Shown: piece after piece, positions 37,155-45,978 of the stretch
Layout of the letters: the number at the start of each line of letters is the position of its first letter
How positions within the stretch are numbered: position 1 is the first letter of the stretch
Source: Bog-756 sp963835465
GTDB lineage: Bacteria > Actinomycetota > Acidimicrobiia > Acidimicrobiales > RAAP-2
Assembly (NCBI GenBank): GCA_963835465.1
Contig: CAWIFR010000007.1
Location: forward strand, 525,545 to 589,544
Direction of reading: 5' to 3'
DNA length: 64,000 nt
Program-made: the position numbers and the translations under genes
Notes under the pieces: model-generated
Told to the model about the DNA's origin: nothing
What the model saw: the letters and a program-made list of their open reading frames with translations, nothing else
Database searches by the model: none

Positions 37155-38165
37155 TCACCCCATGCGATCGACGGGAACGGCGCCTGCTCGGGCCTCTGCC
37201 CGCTCGGACTCCCCGGCCCCATCCCTGCGGTCGCCACCGCGAAGCCGACGGATGGACCGGGGCCAGAGGCGGCGGGTCAGCACCACGTTGGACTCGGCGG
37301 CGAAGACCGAGATCATGGCGCCGAGGGCGATCCACCAGATGAGGCCGAGCACGGTGGCGAACGTGCCGTAGAGGGTGGAAAGGTGGCGCAACTGATGGCC
37401 GATCAGTAGGACGCCACCGAACTGGAGCAGCGTCCATCCCACGCCGCCGATGACCGCTCCGGGCCAGACGGCTCGGTCCTGGCGGGGTATGTGCACGACG
37501 ATGGCGAACCCACCCCAGTACATGAGCACGTTCACCACCAGCGAGAGCACCAGACCGATCCAGGTGGAGAAGCTCCCGAGTTGCCCGAAGGCGCCCAGAC
37601 CGGCCAAGGCGCCGCCGGCGATGAACCCCACCCCCAGTACCAGCAGGAAGCCGGCGGCCCTGGGAAGCCAGTGCCAGAAGTCAGGCAGATCGTCGCGGTG
37701 GATGTCCCAGACCTTGGCCATCATCACCTGCGAGGCCCGACTCAGCTTCATGCTGCCGTAGAAGAGCCAGAGCACCCCGACGACCAGGACCACCACGTTG
37801 GACGCGGTGAGCTGGTGGATGTTCTTCTTGAAGTCGGTCCCGAGCACCGGGAACTGCCGGAGGGCCGAGTTGATGATCTCGTCCTGCAGGGCGGGATGGC
37901 CGTCGAGGAGTACTCCGACCAAGGTGAGCAGAACCAGCAGCATCGGGAACACGGCCAGGAACGCCGCGTGGGAGATCTGGGCGGCGAGCTGGCCGGCCCG
38001 GTCATCGGAGTACTTGCGCACGACGGCGCCGGGGACCGCCGTTGCCGGTCGACCCTGCTGCCACCGGTCGATGCCATCGATGGTCGACGTGACGCCGGCG
38101 GCCAGTCGGGACCACAGTCGGCCGACCGGCGCCACCGACCGGGTCAGGCGCTCACCCGTCGACAA
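37155..38165 (-). CDS. YihY/BrkB-family membrane protein
   Basis: A 336-residue inner-membrane protein with six hydrophobic helices. Family landmarks are KYSDDRAGQLAAQISHAAFLAVFPMLLVLLTLVG (the H/Y..LAa.i.y.a..slfPlLl pattern), LWLFYGSMKLSRASQVMMAKVW, GAVIGGVGWTLLQFGGVLLIG, and YGTFATVLGLIWWIALGAMISVFAAE. The start is TTG 38163-38165, overlapping the acyl-CoA synthetase stop by 14 bases; no better in-frame start is seen. The tail is Arg/Glu-rich and cytosolic. The molecular function of this family is not established. Confidence 0.85.
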   Translation of the reverse strand: MSTGERLTRSVAPVGRLWSRLAAGVTSTIDGIDRWQQGRPATAVPGAVVRKYSDDRAGQLAAQISHAAFLAVFPMLLVLLTLVGVLLDGHPALQDEIINSALRQFPVLGTDFKKNIHQLTASNVVVLVVGVLWLFYGSMKLSRASQVMMAKVWDIHRDDLPDFWHWLPRAAGFLLVLGVGFIAGGALAGLGAFGQLGSFSTWIGLVLSLVVNVLMYWGGFAIVVHIPRQDRAVWPGAVIGGVGWTLLQFGGVLLIGHQLRHLSTLYGTFATVLGLIWWIALGAMISVFAAESNVVLTRRLWPRSIRRLRGGDRRDGAGESERAEARAGAVPVDRMG

Positions 38166-39831
38166 GGTGTTCCCGGGCGTGCTGCGTAAACTCGTCTCGC
38201 AGCTCCCGACGGTCGGCGTCGTCCATCAAGACGAAGGAGAGCGTGGCCCCTAGGCGTCGGTAGACGGGGTCGGCACCCCGCCACCATCCTTCCGACCGCA
38301 ACGGGTCTTTGGTCACCTTGCCGCTGGCTGTCTGCGGAAGCCCCCCGGTGACCCGCACGTAGGACGGGATCCACTTGGTCCCGAGGTCGGGCTGGGCGGC
38401 CAGGAACGCACCGAACGCCGCGGGATCGAAGGCGACGCCGGGGAGGAGTTCCAGTGCCGCCATGACCTGGTCACCCGACCGCGGGTCGGGCGTCGAGTAG
38501 ACCGCCACGGTGGCCACCGGGGCGAAGCGCACCAGGACCCGCTCGATGGGCCCGGCACTGAGGTTCTCCGAGTCCACCCGCATCCAGTCCCCCCGTCGGC
38601 CGGCGAAGTAGAAGAAGCCTTCGTCATCGCGATAAGCCAGATCTCCCGTCCAGTACCAGCCGTGCCGGGTCCTGGCCGCGGTGGCCTCCGCGTCGGCGTA
38701 GTAGCCCTCGAAGCGTCCGGGGCCCGAGCGGTTCACGATCTCGCCCACGGCGACATCCCCGTTGACCAGGCGACCGGCCCCGTCGAACTCGGCAGCCGGA
38801 CACTCCTCCAGCGTGTCCGGGTCCATGACCACGACGTCCTCGTACGGCCGTCCGAGCGAGCCCACCGGAGTGTCCGGCGATCGGCTAATGGCCACCCCTC
38901 CCTCGCTGGAGCCGTATCCCTCGGTCAGGACGCAGCCGAATCGCCGCTCGAAGGCGGCGAAATCGGCCACCGAGGCCTCGGTGCCGAAGCCGCGCCGCAG
39001 GGTGGTGGTGGCATCGTCGGCCTGAGGGTCGGTGGCGAGGACGTAGGCCAGCGCCTTACCCACATACGTGAAGGTCGTGGCGCCGTACCGTCTGATGTCC
39101 GACCCGAAGCCCGAGGCCGAGAAGCGGCGGGCCAGGGCCACGGTGGCCCCCACGGCCAGTGCAGGTCCCCACAACGCCATCAGGGCGTTGCCGTGGAAGA
39201 GGGGCATCGTGCAGTAGGCCACATCGCTCCGGTCGAATCCGTAGGCCTCGGCCGAGCGGAGGGCGATCGAGGAGAGCCGACCCTGGGTGCAACGCACCGC
39301 CTTGGGGGTACCGGTGGTCCCCGAGGTGAAGAGCAGGAGGTAGAGGTCCTCGGCCGACGGCGATGCCGAGGCCACCACCTCCAGGGGATCCGCCCGGCGG
39401 TGGGCGTCCACCAGCGCGGCGTAGCCGGGTCGGTCCACGCGCAGCACCCGTTCGGGGGGCAGACCGAGATCGAGACCTTGGAGCAGGGATGCACCGTCGG
39501 CATCGGTCACCACCATCGAGCAGTCCGTCCGACGGATGTCCCCGGCGAGCGCTTCGCCACGGCGGGTCGGGTTGATCCCCACCACGACTGCTCCGGCCAT
39601 GGCCGCGGCCCCCAGCCAGAAGAGGTACTCGGGCACGTTGCCCAGCAGCACACCGAGGTGGAGGGGCTCGCCGATGTCGAGTGAGCCCAGCAGGGAGGCA
39701 CGCGCCGCGCCGGCTGCCACCACCTCGCGCCAACTCCACCGTTGGTCCTCGAAGAGGAGCCCGGGATAGTCATCCTCGGACCGGGCCACGAGGAGTTCGG
39801 CGATACTGGGCTCGGCGGGCGCGTCGGTCAT
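38152..39831 (-). CDS. Acyl-CoA synthetase (AMP-forming), FadD-like
   Basis: 559 residues from ATG 39829-39831 (MTDAPAEPSIAELL). Adenylate-forming motifs: LLFTSGTTGTPKAVRC (P-loop), LTEGYGSSEGG (A5), YWTGDLAYRDDEGFFYFAGRRGDWMRVDSENLS (A7-A8) and LPQTASGKVTKDPLR (A10 catalytic Lys). It activates a fatty or other acyl acid to its CoA ester; the overall pattern is like mycobacterial FadD17-type enzymes. The start overlaps the thioesterase stop as ATGA, so the pair is coupled and probably works on the same acyl pool. Frame intact. Confidence 0.88.
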   Translation of the reverse strand: MTDAPAEPSIAELLVARSEDDYPGLLFEDQRWSWREVVAAGAARASLLGSLDIGEPLHLGVLLGNVPEYLFWLGAAAMAGAVVVGINPTRRGEALAGDIRRTDCSMVVTDADGASLLQGLDLGLPPERVLRVDRPGYAALVDAHRRADPLEVVASASPSAEDLYLLLFTSGTTGTPKAVRCTQGRLSSIALRSAEAYGFDRSDVAYCTMPLFHGNALMALWGPALAVGATVALARRFSASGFGSDIRRYGATTFTYVGKALAYVLATDPQADDATTTLRRGFGTEASVADFAAFERRFGCVLTEGYGSSEGGVAISRSPDTPVGSLGRPYEDVVVMDPDTLEECPAAEFDGAGRLVNGDVAVGEIVNRSGPGRFEGYYADAEATAARTRHGWYWTGDLAYRDDEGFFYFAGRRGDWMRVDSENLSAGPIERVLVRFAPVATVAVYSTPDPRSGDQVMAALELLPGVAFDPAAFGAFLAAQPDLGTKWIPSYVRVTGGLPQTASGKVTKDPLRSEGWWRGADPVYRRLGATLSFVLMDDADRRELRDEFTQHAREHLVDG

Positions 39832-40643
39832 CGGCCTACCTCCACCACCAGGCTCTGGACGGCTCGTCCGATGCGGCCCTCCTCGTCCCACAGGGCCGAC
39901 TCGGCGGCCCCAACCCCTGGTGTGCCGAATCGGGTCCGGGCGTCGAGGCACACCCACTCGCCCACCGGCGGTCGGTGGACCGAGACGGTGAGGTCGGGAT
40001 TGATGAAGAGGCTCGACTCGAAGGGCAGCTCGGCCCCGACCCCGTTCCCGAAGTCGGCCACGGCGGCCGTCCGCTGCCACGGTGAGGGCTCCTCGCCCAG
40101 GACGACCGGGCACCGCAGCCGGAACCAGACGGTGGCCGGCCCGGGGCGCTCGAACGAACCCGCGACGTAGCGCATCTCGACCCCTTCGGTGTGGAAGGCA
40201 CGGGGACCGCCGCCGGCGATCGGCCGGGCCGTTGACCGCTCATGAGGTACCGGGGCGTCATCCTCGGCCACCGTGGGCCGGACCGGGGACTGGTCGGGCG
40301 CCACCCGGATCCGCAAGGCACGCGACCAGGCCACCTCCAGCCCGTCGGCTTCGACAACCGTGTCCACCAGCTGGACTCTCCGGCCCGGACGAACCACAGC
40401 AGTGGCCGTCAACAGGGGCGCCCGGGGTACGGGTCGGAGCAGCTCAAGGGTCAACCGGACCAGCTGGAGGCCGTCGTCACCCCCGACCGCCTCGGCGGCC
40501 CTGGCGGCCAGGGCGGCGACCGGACCGCCGTGCAGGGCATTTGGGGACCACGGGCCGAGGGCGTACTCGGTCGGAACCAGCCGGTCGCCGTCGGGAATGA
40601 ACAGCGCCGATCCATCCCCCGCCACGGTCGCTGCCTCACTCAC
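39828..40643 (-). CDS. Thioesterase-family (acyl-CoA thioesterase-like) protein
   Basis: 271 residues from GTG 40641-40643. The double-hotdog pattern of the 4HBT_3 thioesterase group is visible: GPWSPNALHGGPVAALAARAAEA in the first half with LTLELLRPVPRAPL, and PFESSLFINPDLTVSVHRPPVGEWVCLDARTRFG in the second half. It should hydrolyse acyl-CoA in the cytosol. It is the first gene of a tight set with the acyl-CoA synthetase (ATGA overlap) and the BrkB-like gene. Confidence 0.8.
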   Translation of the reverse strand: MSEAATVAGDGSALFIPDGDRLVPTEYALGPWSPNALHGGPVAALAARAAEAVGGDDGLQLVRLTLELLRPVPRAPLLTATAVVRPGRRVQLVDTVVEADGLEVAWSRALRIRVAPDQSPVRPTVAEDDAPVPHERSTARPIAGGGPRAFHTEGVEMRYVAGSFERPGPATVWFRLRCPVVLGEEPSPWQRTAAVADFGNGVGAELPFESSLFINPDLTVSVHRPPVGEWVCLDARTRFGTPGVGAAESALWDEEGRIGRAVQSLVVEVGR

Positions 40644-40739
40644 GCCACTGACGCTAGTGCCGCGACCGCCAACGTTTGCCCTCTGCTTGTCACACCCTCC
40701 GGCCACTGTTGGGCGGCGCCACGGAAAAGAACTGGACCA

Positions 40740-41060
40740 GAAGTCGTCCGCCGAACGGCCCGAATCGAGCTGCGGGTGACACCGGCCCGGCGCGAGCGGT
40801 GCTTCGGACTGCTGCGCTCGGACGCTGACCTGTGGGCGGCCGTCTTGGAGCTCAATGCCTTGCGGCGCCAGCGTGGCGACGCCGCAATCGTCACCTACCA
40901 GGGCCTCCGTCGTGAGTTGCCCGGGCGGGGCCGGGGTGCGCGGGAGCATTTTGTCGACGACCGGGGCCCGATCCATCCTGCGTCGCTACCGCGATGCCTG
41001 GTTCAGCGCGGCCGCTCGTCGTCGAGGCGGTGATCTCCCATGGAACACCATCGCGGCCTG
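40740..41060 (+). pseudogene. TnpB-like transposon nuclease, N-terminal remnant
   Basis: One frame reads ARIELRVTPARRERCFGLL, then DLWAAVLELNALRRQRGDAAI and VTYQGLRREL. After a frame change near 40950 the next piece reads TGARSILRRYRDAWFSAAARRR. This is how the N-terminal helical part of many actinobacterial TnpB proteins (IS605/IS607-type) runs. Nothing like the RuvC motifs or the Cys4 zinc ribbon follows, and no start codon is evident, so this is a broken fragment. The rest of 40644-41301 holds no other gene I can support. Confidence 0.5.
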
Positions 41061-41301
41061 TCGGGTCCCTGGCCGACTCTGGCCCGCCCTGGGTACTTCG
41101 GGGAGTCGCTCGATCAGAACGCCCTGGCGCCCTGATCGAGGAACCGTCGCCTCGCTCCGAGTAGGGGGCAAACGTTGGCGATCACAGCACTAGTAGTGCG
41201 ACCGCCTGCCGACCGCGCCTACCATCAGGTCACGCCGTATCGTGCACCGCGCCAGCCGGCAAGAGGCGATCGGCCAGATATCCGAACAACTGGGGAGAAC
41301 C

Positions 41302-41683
41302 ATGGGATCAGGGACAGCAGCCATCGACATCGACGCTCCGGCCGACCAGGTGTGGAAGGTGGTCAGCGACTTCGGGGGCATCGACGGGTGGATGCCGGGC
41401 ATCGAGACGTGCCGGGTGGAGGGGGAGAACCGCATCATCGAGACGATGGGGATGACCATCACCGAGCGGTTGGTGGCCAAGGACGACGCGGCCGGGCCCT
41501 GACCTACTCCATCGCCGACGGTGCTCCCGTCGAGAGTCACGAGGCGGTCATCACGGTCACCCCACCGGGGAGACGTCCCATGTCACCTGGGCCGTGGACG
41601 CGACACCCGACGAGATGGCCGATCTCATGGCCACCCTCTACCAGCAGGCCCTCGAGGCCCTGAAGGCCCACGTCGAGGGATGA
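41302..41683 (+). CDS. SRPBCC-family (polyketide cyclase/START-like) protein (frame breaks)
   Basis: ATG 41302-41304 with GGGGAG upstream. It reads MGSGTAAIDIDAPADQVWKVVSDFGGIDGWMPGIETCRVEG, a classic SRPBCC opening, then ITERLVAKDDAAG. Frame changes near 41495 and 41570 lead to LTYSIADGAPVESHEAVITV, HVTWAVDATPDEMADLMATLYQQALEALKAHVEG and a TGA at 41681-41683. About 127 residues. The fold binds hydrophobic ligands in a deep pocket; function unknown. The stop overlaps the next gene as ATGA. Confidence 0.7.
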
Positions 41684-42162
41684 GCGTGCCGGCCGCGACC
41701 CGGTCGGCCGGTCCGAGCGGGCGACGGTCACTTCGAGGTCCGGGCCAGCGTCGCGCCCCGGTGGAGGAGGTCTGGCCCCTCATCGGCGAGCCGGCCGGTG
41801 GAAAGAGTGGTCGTTCCTCGACCGCGTCCGAGACTGCCTACGCCCGGCTCGCCCGGCCCGGAGGGGGTCGGGGCTGTCCGGCGATTCACCAGCCACGGCG
41901 TCGGGCTCGACCGAGGAGGTGGTGGCGTACGACCCTCCCCACCACCTGGGCTACTCCGTCCTGAAGGGGTTCCCGGTCCGCCACTACCGGGCCGACGTGC
42001 ACTGCACGGCGCCGGGGACGGGCACCCTGTCACCTGGTCGGCGACGTTCGACGAGAAGGTCCCCGGCACCGGGCGGCTGATGGAGTTCGTGCTGGCGAGG
42101 ATGCTCCGGCCGCTTCGCCACGCGGCGCCCGCTACGCCGACCGGCAGTACCGCACTGACTGA
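41680..42162 (+). CDS. SRPBCC-family protein (frame breaks)
   Basis: Begins ATGAGCGTG at 41680, coupled to the previous gene. Pieces in three frames read HFEVRASVA..PVEEVWPLIGE, then W..WSFLDRVRD-like, GVGAVRRFTSHGVG, YDPPHHLGYSVLKGFPVRHYRADVHCT, and HLVTWSATFDEKVPGTGRLMEFVLARML, ending YADRQYRTD at 42160-42162. About 160 residues and the usual START-like domain. Frame changes are frequent (near 41725, 41770, 41810, 41850 and 42030), so the exact sequence is unreliable. Confidence 0.6.
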
Positions 42163-42201
42163 GGCCTGACTGGTCAGCACGTCAGCCGGTCGAGACGCAG
42201 G

Positions 42202-42965
42202 TCAGCCGGTCAGCCGGTAGCAGGTCAGCCGGAGGCGGTAGACAATGAACCAGGGCGCGCCGACCACGGCGCCCAGCTCATCGGGGAACCGCTGCAAAGC
42301 CTCGGCCGAGGGTTGGACCTCGACCAAGCGCTCGACGGCGAAGCCGGCCTCGGCGAAATCGTCGACCGCGGCCGAAAGGGGCCGCCTCCAGAAGTGCTGG
42401 GTACCTTCGACGCCGTCCTTGGTCCAGGTGTCGCTGACCAGTTCGGTGTCGAAGTAGCCGCCCTGCTGGCCGGCATGGGGGGACCGAAAGGATGGTCGAG
42501 CGAGATCACCAGCCAGACCTCCGGGCCGGAGCACGGTGGCGAAGGAGCCAAGGGCCACCTCCCAGTCGGCGCAGGTAGTGAAGGACCAGGCGAGCAGGTG
42601 ATCCCGTCGAACGTCGCCCGGGTCGCAAGGCGAGGGGCTCGGCCAGATCGGCCACTCGAGGAACGGCCCGGCCCCCGCAGCGCCGCGGGCCTCGGCCACC
42701 ATGGCCGGGCTGAGATCGATGCCCGACCACGTCGGCCCCCTCGGACCGCAAGCCACTCGCACTGCGCCCCGGACCCGCAGCCGGCGTCGAGCACCGTGGA
42801 GCCGGCGAGCGGCCTCGGCACCAGGGAACGGAGGGCCGGTCGCTCGAGCCAGCCGTTGAAGGGACCCTCGTCGGTGGAGGCCGACCAGACCGGAGCCAGC
42901 CGGTCGTAGGCGAGCCGGGTCCGGCGGCGGATGCCGGTTCGAACCGTCCGCGGCTCCCCGTCCAC
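42202..42965 (-). CDS. Class I SAM-dependent methyltransferase (frame breaks)
   Basis: From a probable GTG at 42963-42965 (VDGEPRTVRTGIRRRTRLAYDRLAPVWS), the SAM-binding motif STVLDAGCGSGAQCEWLA is clear. After frame changes come GIDLSPAMVAEARG and WEVALGSFATVLRPGG, typical motifs II and III, with the C-terminus LRLTCYRLTG. About 250 residues. Breaks near 42730, 42640 and 42580. A small-molecule methyltransferase is expected; substrate unknown. It diverges from the ArsR gene. Confidence 0.7.
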
Positions 42966-43027
42966 CCCTGCCTTCCTACCACGCTTCGCCCCAACCGCCG
43001 GCCGGCCCCGAGAAGGGCACCAGCGGG

Positions 43028-43058
43028 TTGACAGCGGCATCCGGCCGCTGGCAATAAT
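43028..43058 (+). promoter_or_regulatory. Candidate promoter of the ArsR-SRPBCC pair
   Basis: A perfect TTGACA at 43028-43033 and an AATAAT at 43053-43058, spacing 19. It sits just before the dyad operator and the regulator gene. The spacing is long, so this is a candidate only. Confidence 0.4.
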
Positions 43059-43066
43059 CAACCTAA

Positions 43067-43080
43067 TAGTTGAACAACTA
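43067..43080 (+). promoter_or_regulatory. Dyad TAGTTG-AA-CAACTA, likely ArsR-type operator
   Basis: A perfect six-base inverted repeat with a two-base centre, in an AT-rich island just upstream of the ArsR-like gene and downstream of the candidate promoter. ArsR-family repressors bind dyads of this size, so self-regulation is the simplest reading. Confidence 0.6.
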
Positions 43081-43108
43081 ATCCGTTGAGTATCCGCACC
43101 AGCGACCC

Positions 43109-43526
43109 TTGAGCGTCAACGTTCGCCGCCCTGGCCGATCCCACCCGCCGGGCCATCCTGGAGCCGGTTGGCCGCCGGCGAGGCCACGGTGAACGAGCTG
43201 TCGCGACCCGTTCGACATGAGCGTCCAGGCCATCTCGCAACATCTGAAGGTGCTCGAACGGGCCGGACTCGTCACCCGGCGCCGGGACGCCCAGTTCCGA
43301 CCCTGCCGGTTCGCGGCCGGGCCCCTCGACAGCGCCGTCGAGCTGGATCGAGCGTCACCGACCGGTCTGGGAGGACCGGTTCGATCAGACTCGACAGAAC
43401 ATCTGGTTGGAGATCAAGCGGACAGCCGCCGACCGGAGCAGCCACCGACGGGCGCTAAGCGACGAGCCGATCCCAACCACTGCGTCACCACGACGTCAAC
43501 CACCGAGCAACCAAGGAGCCATTGAC
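43109..43526 (+). CDS. ArsR-family transcriptional regulator (frame breaks)
   Basis: The parts in different frames read LADPTRRAILE (ArsR helix 1), AGEATVNELSRP, MSVQAISQHLKVLERAGLVTRRRDAQFRPCRF (recognition helix and wing), and RFDQTRQNIWLEIKR at the end. The order matches the ArsR group usually found just before AHSA1/SRPBCC genes, as here. The start (TTG near 43109) and the stop are uncertain because of at least three frame changes. The dyad at 43067-43080 is its probable target. Confidence 0.65.
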
Positions 43527-43984
43527 ATGAGCGACGACCAGCCCTATTCAGCGGCGAACTGACCTATCGCGCGCACCTGGGACGCGCCGCGAGAGCTGGT
43601 GTTCGCGTGCATGACCACGGCCGGAGCACCTCACCCACTTCTGGGGGCCGACCGGGGTCAGCACCCCCATCGAGAACATCACCGTCGACCTCCGGCCCGG
43701 CGGGGTGTTCGAGACCATCATGGTCAACGAGGCGGACGGGTCCACGTATCCCCTCCCGCGGCGTCTACGTCGAGATCGACCCCCCGAAGTCGCTGGTGTG
43801 GAGCGAGGAAGGAGGTCGAAGGAGCGGCATGACCACCTCCATCACCTTCACCGACCTGGGTGACGGTCGGTGCGAGACGGTCACCCACCAGACCAACGTG
43901 CCCGAGATGTTCCGCTCGCCCGAGGCGCAGGCCGGCATGCTGTGCAGCTTCGACAAGATGGCCGCCTACCTCGCCACCCTCTGA
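43527..43984 (+). CDS. SRPBCC/AHSA1-domain protein (frame breaks)
   Basis: ATG 43527-43529 with AAGGAG eight bases upstream. After correction it reads IARTWDAPRELVFACMTTAEHLTHFWGP, then NITVDLRPGGVFETIMVN, GVYVEIDPPKSLVWSEEG, TSITFTDLGDGRCETVTHQTNV, and PEAQAGMLCSFDKMAAYLATL. About 150 residues, a complete AHSA1-type domain. The immediately preceding ArsR gene makes this the common ArsR-AHSA1 regulatory pair. Breaks near 43560, 43625, 43755 and 43820. Confidence 0.72.
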
Positions 43985-43999
43985 AGGACGGATTCCCGG

Positions 44000-45345
44000 C
44001 ACGCCGCTCAGCGCCGTGGTCGCCGACCTCCGTGCACGGCGAGACGGGCCCGGGCCTCGACCGGTCGGTGGAGCTCGGGCCCGAGCTACGACATCGACAG
44101 TCAGGCACTGTCCGGCTGCCACCACCGGCACGCCGGCCACCCACACATCGGTGACCAACCGGCTGGATGCCGACCACACCAGGTGCTCGATCATCTGGGC
44201 GTCCTCGAGCAAGGGGACGAACGCCGGGTCGTCGAGGCGCACGGCCATCATGTCGGCCCGGGACCCGGGGCCAGCACCCCGAGGTCGGGCCGACCGAGCG
44301 CGGGCCGCCGCCCCGGGTGGCCAGGTCCAGGGCAGCTGGCGGCGGGCAGGGCGGCGGCATCCCGCTCCCGGATCCGGGCCAGCATGGCGGCCAGGCGCAA
44401 TCTCCTCCCACAGGTCGAGGTCGTTGTTCGATGCCGGTCCGTCCGTCCCCAGTCCCACCCGGATGCCCCGGCGCCAGCAACGGGACCAGCGGGGCCACCC
44501 CCGAGGCCAGCTTGGCGTTGCTCTGGGGGCAGTGGGCGACGGCCACGTCGAAGCTGCCGGTAGAGGTCGATGTCGGCCTCGGACAGCCAGATGCTGTGGG
44601 CGGCCAGCACCCGCCCGTCCAGCACCCCGGCCCGGGCCAGCACGGCCGGGATCGAGTCCCCGTGCTCGTCGGCGAAGCGGCGGCACTCCTCCTCGGTCTC
44701 GGCCAGGTGGATGTGGAAGAGGGCGTCGAGCTCCCGCGCTCGTTCGGCGATATGGACCAGCCCGGCAGCGGCACGGTGTAGGGCGGCGTGCGGGAGCGAA
44801 TCCCACCTCGATGCGGCCCGTGTCGCCGTGACGGCGCCGATGGAAGTCCGCGATCTCGTCGGTCCGTCGCGACCCACCACTCCGGCGGCCGACTCGCGTC
44901 CCGGCAGCTGCAGCACCCCCGGCGTGACGAGCGGCGCGGGAGCCGGCGTCGACCACCGCGTCGGCCAGGGCGTCCTCGAAGAAGTAGGCCTCGCAGGTGG
45001 TGGTGACCCCGAAGCACAACAGCTCGGCGGCGGCCAGGCTCATCCCCCAGTAGACGTCGTCCTCGGTCAGGTGGGCCTCCTGGGGCCACAGGACCTCGTT
45101 GAGCCAGCGGTGGAGGGACAGGTTCTCCCCCGAGCCCCGAAACAGGGTCATCGGCGAGTGGCAGTGCACGTTGACCAGGCCGGGAAGGAGGGCGCCGCGG
45201 CACCCGGACCTCCCGCACCGGCGGGCCGATCCGTCACGTCCGCCGACGGAGCAGCCGACGTGGGTGACCGTGTCGCCGGCCACCTCGACCACGCCCGGCC
45301 GCAGCACGGCCCCGGGCCGGTCGCAGGCACCACCGCATCGGCCAC
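44000..45345 (-). CDS. Amidohydrolase of the MTA/SAH deaminase (TrzA/SsnA) group (frame breaks)
   Basis: From GTG 45343-45345 (VADAVVPATGPG). Frames join to LPGLVNVHCHSPMTLFRGSGENLSLHRWL (metal HxH), EDDVYWGMSLAAAELLCFGVTTTCEAY, FHIHLAETEEECRRFADEHG, VLAAHSIWLSEADIDLY, NAKLASGVAPL, GTDGPASNNDLDLWEE (metal Asp), and MIEHLVWSASSRLVTDVWVAG. These are hallmarks of the subtype I amidohydrolases that deaminate S-adenosylhomocysteine, methylthioadenosine or 8-oxoguanine. The end lies near 44,000 but cannot be fixed. It is downstream of rpiB on the same strand. The exact nucleoside or base substrate is unknown. Confidence 0.72.
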
Positions 45346-45352
45346 GTAGCTG

Positions 45353-45902
45353 ACTGCGTGTCGTCCCGGCCGGAGCCGGGGCCGACCGGTCTCCCGTCGG
45401 TCACGGTCGGGCCGAGGACGGCGGCGCCGGGCGGTGCGCCGGCCCACCGCTCGGCCGCCTCCTCGGCCTCGATGGCGGCCAGCTCCTCGATGCGGGCCAC
45501 GTGCCGGCCACCCTCGAACCCGGTGCGTCACGAAGACGTCGAGGATGTCGAGGGCCAGTTCGGTGGCCACCAGCCGGGCCCCGAGGGAGAGCACATTGGC
45601 GTCGTTGTGCCGGCGGGCCAACCGGGCGGTGTACTCGTCGTGGCACAGGGCGGCCCGGGCGCCGCGGACCTTGTTGGCGGCGATGGCCTCGCCCTGGCCG
45701 CTTCCCCCGATGACCACGCCGGCCTCACCGTCGCCCCGGACCACCCGGCGGGCCACGTCGGCGCAGATCGGCGGATAGTCGACCGGCTCCTCCGAGAACG
45801 TCCCGACGTCCTGTACCTGGTGTCCCGCCGCCTCGAGATGCCGGAGCGACCGCCGCCTTCAGCACGATAGCCGGCATGGTCGGAGCCGATCACCAGACGC
45901 AT
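45353..45902 (-). CDS. rpiB: Ribose-5-phosphate isomerase B (frame breaks)
   Basis: ATG 45900-45902 gives MRLVIGSDHAGYRA, the RpiB/LacAB opening. After frame changes near 45855 and 45770 comes GVVIGGSGQGEAIAANKVRGARAALCHDEYTARLARRHNDANVLSLGARLVATELALDIL. It has the anion-binding GSGQG but Gly where many RpiB enzymes carry the catalytic Cys (C-G-S-G-x-G). The tail ARIEELAAIEAEEAA is normal. It interconverts ribose 5-phosphate and ribulose 5-phosphate. The C-terminal end is uncertain. The amidohydrolase gene follows directly. Confidence 0.75.
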
Positions 45903-45978
45903 GCCGACACCCTACCGGCTGCGCGCCCACTGACGCCGCCCGTCCGTTGGCGCGCAGGATCCGTCGAGTCAGGGCCGC

